Shown in pieces: positions 12,563 through 22,289 of a DNA stretch of 64,000 bases; position 1 is the stretch's first letter, and each line of letters begins with the position of its first letter. Both the position numbers and the translations under genes were made by a program. Location of the stretch: the NCBI GenBank assembly GCA_003550325.1, contig QKWP01000128.1, positions 366,223 through 430,222 of the forward strand, written 5' to 3'. Source of the DNA: Gigaspora rosea (taxonomy: Eukaryota; Glomeromycota; Glomeromycetes; Diversisporales; Gigasporaceae). The notes under the pieces were generated by a model. That model saw only the letters and a program-made list of their open reading frames with translations. It searched no databases and was not told the DNA's origin.

Positions 12563-12867
12563 ATTTAAATAATTATATTTTTATTTGTATTTAATGTTAT
12601 ATTATATATAGAGATTTTTTCCTTAAATACTAAGGTTTTTTTTATATCACATATAATATAAACTTTTTTATTAATATTATATTATATATATTATATTTTA
12701 TATTTTGTAATAATTTCTATAAAATTTATTCATATTATATTATATATACTATATCTGATATTTTATATTTTGTATTAATTTTTATAAATGTATTGTTTAT
12801 TAAAGATATTATTAAAATAAATATAAGTTTATAATAAATTTTAAAGATTGTATATTATATTTTAAGT
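12563..12867. other. 3' untranslated region of the hAT transposase
   Basis: AT-rich sequence with repeated ATTATATTATATATA and TTTTATATTTTGTA motifs. No gene. It leads into the right subterminal repeats. Confidence 0.5.
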
Positions 12868-12990
12868 TTCGGATTATAGCTTTGGGTTTCAGATTATAGC
12901 TTTGGGTTTCGGATTATAGTTTCGGGGTTTCGGGTTTCGGAGTTTGATTTTTTTTAAAAATTCCGAAACTAGTTTCGGGTAGGTTTCGTT
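12868..12990. repeat. Right subterminal repeats of the hAT element
   Basis: Three or four copies of TTTCGGATTATAGCTTTGGG, then TTTCGGGGTTTCGGG. These are the inverse of the left-end CCGAAAC repeats. Confidence 0.7.
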
Positions 12991-13033
12991 TCGATGCATG
13001 TTTGATATGATTGGCCATTGCGATTGTTACACC

Positions 13034-13128
13034 GGACACCCACTTACCTAGTTAGTGCTAGGGTTAGATGTTATTTATGATTGGCTCATATTTAGTAGTA
13101 CAAAAATCACGTGAATGGTAGGTGTCCT
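13034..13128. repeat. Small palindromic MITE-like element
   Basis: Ends are GGACACCCACTTACC and GGTAGGTGTCC. The loop holds GCTAGGGTTAGA and ATCACGTGAA. A homologue lies at 60893-60999, in the same paralogous context, so it predates the duplication. Confidence 0.55.
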
Positions 13129-13156
13129 GAGTAGGGTGTCCAGGATTATGATCCGG

Positions 13157-13639
13157 TGTTAACCCGTGAATTACCTCTCGGAAATCGAGGCTAACGGAGC
13201 AACTATCGACAGGGAGTCACGTGAGCACAAAGACACAAACTGTGCTGTGGTGTATCGTAGTTGTTAGTATTTATACAAGCGAGAGGATTTATGTTTAAGT
13301 GATTTGGCAATTCGGAAGAGTGTGTGATGTATTTTATAGAATTGATTAGAGTGTCCTTTATTAATATATTAAGAGATCATGGCAAACATGCCTACAAAGT
13401 GGAGCGAATATCGCCCATATATATAAGAAACTATCTACTAATAAATACATATGGCTCTTGTGCTATAAAGGGCTGATTCATCATTTATGCTATTTCGATC
13501 ACATCAGCCTATTATGCCACATCGGTTTATTGGTCACATGAGGCACATCCGGCACATCCGGCACATTAGGTACATTCGGGGCATGAGGCATAGTAGTCCT
13601 GTGACACAGTTATAATCGATGGCAGGGACAAGGGTAACA
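13157..13639 (-). repeat. 3' LTR
   Basis: 483 bp, TG...CA boundaries, next to the purine-rich tract at 13641-13652 (minus strand). Confidence 0.85.
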
Positions 13640-16030
13640 ATCTCCCCCACTTAAATTTATGCTTCCATGCATAAATATAAGTTGTTGCAGGTTTTAAGGT
13701 TTCTCTCTTTATCTTGTTCAGTTGCGAGTTTCGCCAACAGGATCCACCTGGGTCGAAATTGCCTTTCGAGTTATCATCGGAGGTATTTTCGTATGCTTTA
13801 TCCTTTTTCACTCCAATTCGTCTTGATAACAACGTCCAACCCTAACCACTCCTTTATTTTCTTCCGCGTCATTTGTACCAGCAGTCTTTCGAAATTCTTC
13901 AACTTCTCTCATCTGCATTTCGCGTGTAGGGTATAAGACCTTTCCTTCGAGGGGTCTTTCAGCTCCATTATTCTTTTCTTCGTTATTGTCATTGTCATTT
14001 TCAACTAACATTCTTCGCTCTTCTTCTTTCGCCATTTCATCATCGGTGATCGTTTCGTCATCCATTTCTTCTGATTCTATAGGTAAGTTTTCTGTTTCTA
14101 ATATCTTCTTATGCCCTTTTCCATCCGATCCATTATTGTGCTGTCTATAAGCATTCAGGTATCGACCTGCTTCTTCCAGTTTATTATCTTCCTTCTTCTC
14201 GATCATTCCTCTAAACTCAGCTACCTTTCTTATCTATAAATCGCAAGCATGATCTAGGGCGTTTCTATCAAGGGGTCTTCTACTATTGCGCCGCTCTTCG
14301 ACACTTCTCTCCTCAAAGGTCTTGTGATCACTTTCGTTTCGAGTCTTGCCATCCAAACTTTTCCTAGGTTCTGCAGGTACGGTTTCTATTTTTTCTTCCT
14401 TTTCTTCGAATTGGTCTAATTCTATTTCAGTACACCTCCTATAATTCCGCGAGGTTCCAACTTCCATAGCAGCTTCAAGATCAGATTCAAATATTCGGTT
14501 CACGTGATCCGTATCGACTTTTCTTCTAATATTATCCTGATATATTCCATTGGCCTCTTTAGTTGCTGCCAATTCTTGTTCATATGCGAGTGCCTTGCTT
14601 TCTTCTTTCCCATTAACTCTTTCGTCTCTACTATCGATTCGGTAGCAAAGTCCTTGGGCTTTGATTCAGTTAGTACAACCCATTTCGTCGAGCTCGAGTC
14701 ACTTGTTTTTCTCAACATAATTTACTTCTGTAAGCTTCAAGTAAGTCGAGGGGAGTTCCATTTTAACCTTCATACCTTCTTCTTCGTTATTTCTAATATC
14801 AATTTCACCTTCGGGTTCCTGGGCGGTTTCCTTTTCTCCAGGGACCAATTCTTGTATGAGAGCGTCGCATTTGGTGGTCACTTCCTTAAGAAGAACTTCT
14901 AACTCATCTTTCTGTTCTATGTTGGAGCCAAATCCAGCATCTTCCAAGAGTTCTTCTACGGGTTCGTCCAGGTCGTAGTAAGCATCAAGGACACTAAGGT
15001 ACATGGCTTCTTCTTCTTGGGTCAATAAGAAGTAGTTCTAACGGGGTATCGGACAGGAGTCTTTCTCTACTATCCCTAAAAGAAACTCTGGAGTCTCGCC
15101 ACCTATAATTTCCTCGGGTTCCATAGGTACGGTCCCCATTTTCTGATCATATTCATCACAACTTGCATTATTCATTTCGGCATGATCCTCTGATTCATTC
15201 ACTTTATCCCTTCCTTCGACAATTTCGTCTTTTCCCAATATAGTCCTACCTTGGTAATATCGTTCAAAGCCATCCATTTTGTCCTTGTCATAAGATCCAA
15301 ATATCGAGTCTTCATCCTCTACTCCAGCCAAAATCTTTCTAGGAACGTCTTTATTCGGGTTCATGAATAAGTCTTCGGGTCCTAGCATGGGTCCATTCCA
15401 ATGGTTTCTTCCTTCCTTTTGACCAATTCTCCAGATAGGACATTACAGACGTTAAGTACTTTTTGTAGCAATTTTTCATAGTCGTTTTTTTTATCATTAA
15501 TTCCTTCTTTTTCTCTTTCATATAGGTCTTCAACAATTTCTTCTCGACAGCCTTTCCTTCTTGACCTGGGATTCCTTTCTCCGCATTCGGCCTTAAAATG
15601 CTTCGACTTTCAGTACGGGATTCCTTGGTAGTAATAGGGTGCCTTACTTTCGATCATTTCTAATTCGCTACTATCTGTTTCATAAGTATGATACTGTTTG
15701 GTCGGTTCTTGATAACATTTAGTCGATTTATGATTGATCTTCGCGACTTTGGTGGCATAGTCAATATCAGACCGCTCATGATAATCTGCTTCTTCGCCTC
15801 TTGTAATAATATACTCTAGCACTTCCAATATAAAGTCCAAAGCTGCAGGTATCTGTTTGTCATTGAGGGTATCGCCAAGATTCTCATCAATTATTTCTTG
15901 GAACTCTTCACCTTGTTCTGGGGTAAGTGCTCCAATTAGCATGGTGCATTTCTTGTCCAAGTGTTTCACATTTGGGCACTCGAGGACATAATGGCCTTGT
16001 TGTTAACATCGAGGACATCGCTGCTGTAGG
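13640..16030 (-). pseudogene. Decayed gag-like gene of the LTR retrotransposon
   Basis: At least seven overlapping minus-strand frames follow each other (about 15969-15610, 15536-15351, 15388-15038, 15025-14699, 14718-14500, 14572-14234, 14206-13808, 13832-13640). This is one long frame broken by several frameshifts. The upstream end, near 16015-15975, reads CPRC-stop-QQGHYVLEC, a CX2CX4HX4C zinc knuckle whose middle codon is TAA where CAA would fit. The rest is acidic and low in complexity (runs such as EEMDDETITDDEMAKEEE). A late stretch (RVGRCYQDELERIGVKKDKA) faintly resembles a Sel1-like repeat; that resemblance is only suggestive. A gag-type nucleocapsid role is inferred from the zinc knuckle and position. 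Confidence 0.6.
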
Positions 16031-16274
16031 TGTTAATAGTGTAACATTCGATATTGGGGGTTTTTTTTCATCGCAGAGTTCTTCCAAATATTAATATAGA
16101 TGTTGCAGCTAATTCATCAAAAATTAGATATCGCAGCTCACACAGAGCAATCCTTCAAGTTTTCTCACAAAGATATGCGTTACAGCTCACACAGAGCAAC
16201 CTCTTAACTCATACAGAGTTCTTCTTACAAATCCAACGTCGATTCCCGTTACGAATCTTACAGTCACCACCAAT
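16031..16274 (-). other. 5' internal leader of the LTR retrotransposon
   Basis: Non-coding leader between the primer-binding site (about 16258-16272) and the zinc knuckle. It contains two direct copies of CAGCTCACACAGAGCAA (near 16134 and 16184). Confidence 0.6.
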
Positions 16275-16758
16275 TGTTGACCTTCGAAATACCTCTCGGA
16301 AATCGAGGCTAACGGAGCAACTATCGACAGGGAGTCATGTGAGCACAGAGACACAAACTGTGCAGTGGTGTATCGTAGTTGTTAGTATTTATACAAGAGA
16401 GAGGGTTTATGTTTATAGTGATTTGGCAATTCGAAAGAGTGTGTGATGTATTTTATGAATCGATTAGAGTGTCCTTTATTAATATATTAAGAGATCATGG
16501 CAAACATGCCTACAAAGTGGAGCGAATATCGCCCATATATATAAGAAACTATCTACTAATAAATACATATGGCTCTTGTGCTATAAAGGGCTGATTCATC
16601 ATTTATGCTATTTCGATCACATCATCCTATTATGCCACATTCGGTTCATCGGTCACATGAGGCACATCCGGCACATCCGGGACATTAGGTACATTCGGGG
16701 CATGAGGCATAGTAGTCCCGTGACACAGTTATGATCGATGGCAGGGGCAAGGGTAACA
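16275..16758 (-). repeat. 5' LTR
   Basis: 484 bp. Differs from the other LTR by scattered substitutions and a few single-base indels, which indicates a fairly recent insertion. Confidence 0.85.
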
Positions 16759-17023
16759 CCGGTAAATGCAAAATTATGCATCAGGTAAATTGCAAATTAT
16801 GCAAATTATGCGAATTTTGAGTTATTAGCCAATAAAATTTCAAAAAGAACAAGTCAGGTGATTACAGTCACCAGTTTATTCATTTAACCAATCAATTTTT
16901 GCTTACATGCTGCATGAAAGTGAGCGGATTATGCGACTTCATGTAACAAAATTCGCAAATTATGTGCATATTATGCCGGATCATAATCCTGGACACCCTA
17001 GTTCTGAGCAAGCAGACAATCTA

Positions 17024-17151
17024 CGGACAGTTCTTAGGGACAGTGCAAATCACGTAAATAGTTAGTTAGGGACAGTTAGGGCTAGTGGTTTTTAGTGTTT
17101 TAGTAATATCACGTGAATTGCACTGTCCTTAATGTCCGTAAGAACTGTCCG
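17024..17151. mobile_element. 128-bp mariner-type MITE
   Basis: The ends are CGGACAGTTCTTA and its inverse TAAGAACTGTCCG, flanked by TA on both sides (17022-17023, 17152-17153). The inverted repeat extends inward (GGGACAGTGCA / TGCACTGTCC). The loop includes ATCACGTGA. Confidence 0.85.
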
Positions 17152-17169
17152 TAGATCCTCCACTGAGCT

Positions 17170-17966
17170 AAAGATGCCTGACGAAATGTTTTTTGCGATG
17201 ACGAAATGGTTCGTCATGGTTTCGTCATGACGAAACCTTGACGATTGACGAAACCCCCAACGATTGACGAAACCTATGACGAATTGACGAAATCTATGAC
17301 GAATTGACGAAATCTATGACGAATTGACGAAACATATGATGAATTGACGAAACCTTGACAAACCTTTAACAATTGATAAACCTTGATAAATCGATTCAGG
17401 AACCCCTTTAGCATAATGATCTTGGATACACTAAACCATAAATTGCTTCAAAAGAATGTTATTTCATTATAAGGTTTCAGTGGCTTTTTTCTTTTTTCTT
17501 CTTTCGCATGTCACGTGTTCAAATTTATGTCGGGTTGATCCGGAATAGTCAACGCGTTTATTTTCGTCGATTCCGGATAAATCCGACATATATTCCGAAC
17601 ATGTGCGAAAGAAAGAAGACCAATGTTTAAATCGACCTTGGTGCACTAATTAAAAATGACGGGAAGTTCTGTTAAAACATCGTTTTTTTTTAGCTCTTAT
17701 CGTTATTGACTGCGACTTTCCTATGGAATTGCCTAAAAGGTTAATTAGGTTATATTCTTTTCTATATTAGACCCTAGGTTATTAAGACACTTCTTAATTT
17801 TTATAAACGCGGTAATTAACTCTATCTTGTATGAATATAACTCATCAGGTTTCGTCATAGGTTTCGTCAATTCGTCATAGGTTTCGTCAATTCGTCATAG
17901 ATTTCATCGTCAATTCGTCAATTGGAAGTCACCTGACGAAATGGTTTCGTCATTCGCCAGGCCGGA
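17170..17966. mobile_element. Foldback element with GACGAAAT sub-repeats
   Basis: The left arm (17170-17360) is a tandem of about 20-bp units, ATGACGAATTGACGAAATCT. The right arm (17845-17966) is the inverse, GGTTTCGTCAATTCGTCATA. The outer tips CCTGACGAAATG and CATTCGCCAGG are also inverted. A second palindrome (17496-17618) lies in the loop. There is no coding capacity. A target duplication was not identified. Confidence 0.8.
17496..17618. repeat. Inner palindrome of the foldback element
   Basis: CTTCTTTCGCATGT...ATGTCGGGTTGATCCGGAAT faces ATTCCGGATAAATCCGACAT...ACATGTGCGAAAGAAAG. The arms are about 50 bp around a loop of about 25 bp. Confidence 0.75.
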
Positions 17967-18480
17967 ATGTGTGACAGGTTAGTGCCAGACTACCAATCAG
18001 ATTTTAAGGTCAGGTGCAACGTTACACGATCACAAAATCTAAAACAAATGTTATCTTTGATGCTTTAATAAAAAGCTTTCCTTGAATGATTTACTATATA
18101 TCTTGCTAACATCTAACGTACATCTAACGTTAATACTATAACGTACATCTAACGTTAATACTAATGCTAACCTAAATATCAATGCAAATATCACGTGATC
18201 GAAAAAGGAGCAAACAAAGGACCCTCCGCCTCATAACACTATCCCAGGTAAGACCAAAGCATGTGAACACCAAAGGTGGTGTTAAAAGAAGGGATTCGGT
18301 GTAGGAGATCAAAACAAATAAGGTTATATAACAATGGCAGATGCATGGAATGAAAAACCAAATAAAGAAGCAATGGTAAGTATAAGTAAGCAGAGAAGAC
18401 TAAGCCACTTCCACCAGTGCTTGGACAGAAATTTGCACAGCCCATACACTTGCTTCAAAAATAAAGACATTTAATTCTAT
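17967..18480. repeat. Downstream block sequence shared with 61010-61380
   Basis: Both copies run CCGGA..GTGTGACAGRTTAGTGCCAGA through AACGTTACACGATCA, CTTTAATAAAAAG, TATATCTTGCTAACAT, TCACGTGATC, GACCCTCC.CCTCATAACA and GGTGTAGGAGATCAAAA. The duplication of the kelch block therefore extended at least 1 kb past the gene. No gene is recognised in it. Confidence 0.8.
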
Positions 18481-18498
18481 CATTTATTCACTTACATC

Positions 18499-18845
18499 TA
18501 GAGATGGGTTTCATTCGTGCGCATTCATGCGCATGTTTCGGAATCATGCGCATTTATCCCATCTAAATTTTATATAGGAAAATTAGAATATATATAACTT
18601 AGGCCAGGGAGCATATTTTCGGGCGGAATTAAGGAATATGGATGCAAAAATCTCGAAAAATTCTGAAAAGAAAATGAATGAACATAAAAGAATCAAGATC
18701 GGGTAAAAATTTGAGCACGTATCCGATATTTTCCAAAAAGAAAATATAAATTCCAAAAAGTATATCATGCGCATTTTATATAACGTGCGCATTAATGTGC
18801 ATTCATGCGCATGTTATTATAAAGTTCGCATTTTTCCCATCACTA
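18499..18845. mobile_element. hAT-type MITE (8-bp target duplication)
   Basis: The 347-bp element starts TAGAGATGGG and ends CCCATCACTA, with subterminal GCGCATTCATGCGCATG at both ends in inverted orientation. It is flanked by CTTACATC (18491-18498 and 18846-18853). The interior minus-strand frame (about 69 codons) has no recognisable domain. Confidence 0.9.
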
Positions 18846-18853
18846 CTTACATC

Positions 18854-19324
18854 TCTTTGCCTACATGATCTTCACTTATAGCCAGGAGGAAATGGCCCCA
18901 CTAGCTACAAAAATCTTATGGTGACTCCCAGTGCAATTATGATTGCTTTGTTGCGGGATGTCATTGCCTCTCTATTATATTTCTGCTTACTTCTTAATAA
19001 AATCATATCTGGTCTAAATTTACGATGAAATTGTTGGGTTGGGTTAGAGTAGAAGTTAATACATGATCTACATGCTGCATAAACTGCCGCATTCTTGATA
19101 TTATATAAACCTCCTAACTAAATTTCACTTCGCTTTAGCCTCCATCTAAAATTAGAAATTTTATGTTACATCAAACAGGTAATGATCACGAGAAAAATGT
19201 ACTCCAATCAGCTTTAAGATTTTGCTTCCATTTCAGATGCCAGTAAAACCATACACTTACGTTCCTGGTATTAGATAATTTGACAATTAGACAATTGAAG
19301 TTTTATTGGATTATGTATATTCAC
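18854..19324. other. No gene recognised
   Basis: Unique-looking AT-rich sequence between two MITEs. No open frame or repeat of note was seen. Confidence 0.4.
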
Positions 19325-19645
19325 AGCCCTACTTAAAGCAGGCAGATCACATAATAATAAACCAATCAAATTGATAAAATTTAATGAACCTTGGCAAAAC
19401 AAATAATAAACCAATCAAATTGATAAAATTTATGAACCTTGGCAAAACAAATTAAAAAAGGTGCAAAATATAAAAATACAAAAAGCAGTAGACTAAACCC
19501 ATCCTGGTATGTTAACAAAAAATGTAGGGGTAATGATTTTACTTTTGTTACCTTTTAAACCCTAACAAAGGTGATTCTAACTTTAATACTAATATTAAGG
19601 CAAAACAAGATATTACGTGATCTGTCCTGCTTTAAGGCCTCAAAG
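19325..19645. repeat. MITE-like element with internal 50-bp tandem duplication
   Basis: The left end CTTAAAGCAGGCAGATCACA faces TGTGATCTG-like ACGTGATCTGTCCTGCTTTA at the right end. The interior holds two consecutive copies of ACCAATCAAATTGATAAAAT...AACCTTGGCAAAACAA (19350-19449). The end motif resembles MITE family M (CTTAAAGTCAGGTCAATC). Confidence 0.65.
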
Positions 19646-20591
19646 ATCATATACACTACATGACACACTTGTATATATTTGGATCATGCTAGCAAAAAAT
19701 TTTGGTCATAAGATTATTATATATTGCAAAAATTCGTTCTTCCTTAGTAAATGATTTTACTTTTTGATGAAGTGATAATCTGATGCCATTTGTAATACTT
19801 CATTATTACAATCAATGTCTTGCCATTTAAAGTAAAATCGGGTTTAAATTTTAGCCAACTTTAATTAAAAAATGATTCATAATACCAGTACGATCACATG
19901 AAATGTGAGAATAATTATTTTCATTTATTACAATTACAATATACCAGTACGATCACATGAAATGTGTGAGCGATGGATAATTAATGTTTTTAGGCGTGGC
20001 CTATGCTGATTTTCGCAGAATCCTTTTTTAGTAGAAGTAATTTTTAGTAGAATAATGGTTTTCATTTATTCATTTTTGGAAGGAGTCACCATTTTTACCT
20101 ATTCATGCAAACATGACATTATTGATTATAAAATTTCAAAATTGTGTCATTTAAATTTATAGTTCGTCCGTTTAAATGTTTTAATTGGTTACCTGCGCAT
20201 TACGACATTTTAGATCATTCAAAATTTATAATAGTAGTTACTACGATATTCTAGAAATCTGTAACATTTTTGATTGTCTACATGATTGGGATATATGGCT
20301 AGTTTGTTAATACTTAATTGTTGCGTGCAAATATTCTATGATTACATTATCGTAATGGTTTGTCATAGATTATTATTACATTTTTGATTAATAATGTATT
20401 GTATCTAAATCGGGTATAGAGTGGGAATCATTGTAAATGTATAAAGGTATGTAATTCATTATTAATAAAACGGGATAGTTAGTCAAGATAATTAATATTG
20501 ATCATACAATTATCAAATCTGTAATTATCACCTTTAGAGTATCGATCGTCATAAATTCGTAAGTGAATTAATAATGGGAGATGTGGTGTCA

Positions 20592-22085
20592 AGTATGCGT
20601 ACTGATTGTTTATTCAGTATAGTATATATTTATATTATAGAGTATACTCATTATACTGTAGAGTATACTCATTTATACTTGTGAGTACAATACTCTAAAA
20701 AAATTTCTTTATACTTGTAAGTATACATACTATATTTTTAATGATAAAGCTAGGGTTCGATTAATACCAGGGTATGTAACGTGATTGTGTTACATGAGAT
20801 CATCTTCTGTTACACATAACTTATATACGTAATTTTTTTTTCGAGGTATTTGCGGCAAAACTAAAGACACAGAGGTAGGTCGCTAAATCAACTTTTCGAG
20901 ATCTTTGTGTAGGTAGGTTTTTTTTTGTGTTTATAGGTTAATTTTTCTTAGTTTTTTGATGTCTTTTTGGTTGTACTTTTCTAATAGTCTATTTCTTTGT
21001 TTATTTGTGATTTTTAAATTCCTTTGGTTAGATTGCGTTATAGTATGTTGTTTTTTAACTTTTTCTTTTGTTACTGTGTTTTATTTATTTTACTAATTTT
21101 TGATAATACATATTCTTTGGGTGCTCTTGAGTAATATCTTCGAATTGGCAAGAATATAATAAGCTATTAGTAAGAATAGGCTTGCTGGTTTTATAAATAT
21201 ATTCAATTCGGAAGTCATGTATTTGTAAGAATTAAGAGGTTAATTTTCAAATAATGAATTTTATTTCTCATATTAACTATTTCAAGTTATTGATAATGCA
21301 TGCTAATTTTTTTTGCCAACACTTGTTCTTTAGGTAACCTTTGAGTAATATCTTCGAATTGGCAAGATTTTGATAACTACTATAGACTTGGCCGGTTTTA
21401 TATTTTGCAAGAACTGAGTTTGGCTTTAAATAAATCAAATTTTTCTTATATTAATTATCTCAAATTATTAAAAGCGACTTTTATTTCTGTATTTTATCTT
21501 ATTTTATTCTAATCTAGCGCAAGCTTAATAAATATTTATATGTCTATTTTAAAAGGTTTAATAATATGAAAATTTGTATGCGTATTATCAAATTTTATAG
21601 TAATTAATCTTTTTTTAAATTATGTAATTTAGATTTGTAAATTTAGTTAGATTATATTTAGACCGAATCTTAATATAAATGTTTATTTTAATTTAAATAA
21701 AATGTGTATTAAAAATATATTATTTGCTATAGTTTTAAAAAATTAGTATATATATTAATAAAGATACGTGTAATTTATAACTAAGAATTAACCGTTACAT
21801 TAATTCCCAAATCCTAGATCAATAATTGGAAAATCACTTTCTGAAGAAGAATCGATCGTTAGATCAATTACTTCATTTTTTTTAATCTTATCCATGAAAC
21901 AGTAAAAGATTTTTATCGTTTAAAAAAAAAAAACGTATAAATCGTATTTAATATAGATTATATACCAGATACGTATGTACTGATAATACGATGATCATTA
22001 TACGCAAAATCACATGAGTATAGTAAAACGTATACGCTAATAAATTTTGACAATACTATACTGATTAACCGATCTATACGCATAC
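20592..22085 (-). mobile_element. Internally deleted MULE-type element (relative of 42186-53253)
   Basis: The terminal region AGTATGCGTACTGATTG...TCAGTATAGTAT (20592-20632) is inverted at 22045-22085. On the minus strand just inside the right end a short exon begins at 21895 (MDKIKKNEVIDLTIDSSSES). It matches the start of the transposase gene at 52960 (MDNIKKESLSTSF..EVVDLTINYSSE). The rest of that gene is absent. The interior (21100-21450) has two diverged direct copies of AGTAATATCTTCGAATTGGC. Confidence 0.6.
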
Positions 22086-22289
22086 TCAGTAAATACACAC
22101 TCATTAATAATCAATATGTGAAAAGTTGAGACGTTACACCATTGTGACATCTTAACTATGATATGTACATTTATGATTTTTGAATGCCTCAAAAATAATT
22201 TTTAGAAACTGAATTACAGCTTTTTGCTTTGCGACACTCATTTTTTTAAAAATTGACATTCGATAATAAACCATATCTAACTAAATACT

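Larger units (their letters stand above)
8984..13004 (+). mobile_element. hAT transposon, full length (4.0 kb)
   Basis: The element is bounded by the 8-bp target duplication ATATGATT (8976-8983, 13005-13012). It starts CAAAGATGGCACCGAAACC and, on the other strand, begins CAAACATGCATCGAAACG. The paralogous block at 60865-60872 has a single uninterrupted ATATGATT, which is the empty site. Both ends carry subterminal repeats of the CCGAAACC type (left 9030-9150; right, as TTTCGGGTTTCGG, 12868-12990). One transposase gene lies inside, on the plus strand. Confidence 0.92.
13157..16758 (-). mobile_element. Non-autonomous LTR retrotransposon (3.6 kb)
   Basis: The two LTRs (13157-13639 and 16275-16758) are near-identical by eye and begin TGTTRACC and end GGGTAACA. 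A 4-bp duplication CCGG flanks them (13153-13156, 16759-16762). Reading on the minus strand, a primer-binding site starting TGGTGGTGACTG lies 2 nt inside the 5' LTR, and a polypurine tract AAGTGGGGGAGA sits just before the 3' LTR. The internal 2.6 kb holds only a decayed gag-like frame. I find no protease, reverse transcriptase, RNase H or integrase motif, so it must have been mobilised in trans. Confidence 0.88.
13134..16998. mobile_element. Mariner-type MITE, split by an LTR retrotransposon
   Basis: The outer ends are GGGTGTCCAGGATTATGATC and its exact inverse GATCATAATCCTGGACACCC. Each is flanked by TA (13132-13133, 16999-17000), the target duplication of Tc1/mariner elements. Without the nested LTR element (13157-16758) the MITE is about 260 bp and non-coding. 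Confidence 0.85.

Noticed and set aside
13667-14902. Plus-strand open frames of 89-132 codons in the LTR element
   Set aside because: They are antisense to the gag-like frame, which has the zinc knuckle and the orientation given by the primer-binding site and purine tract.
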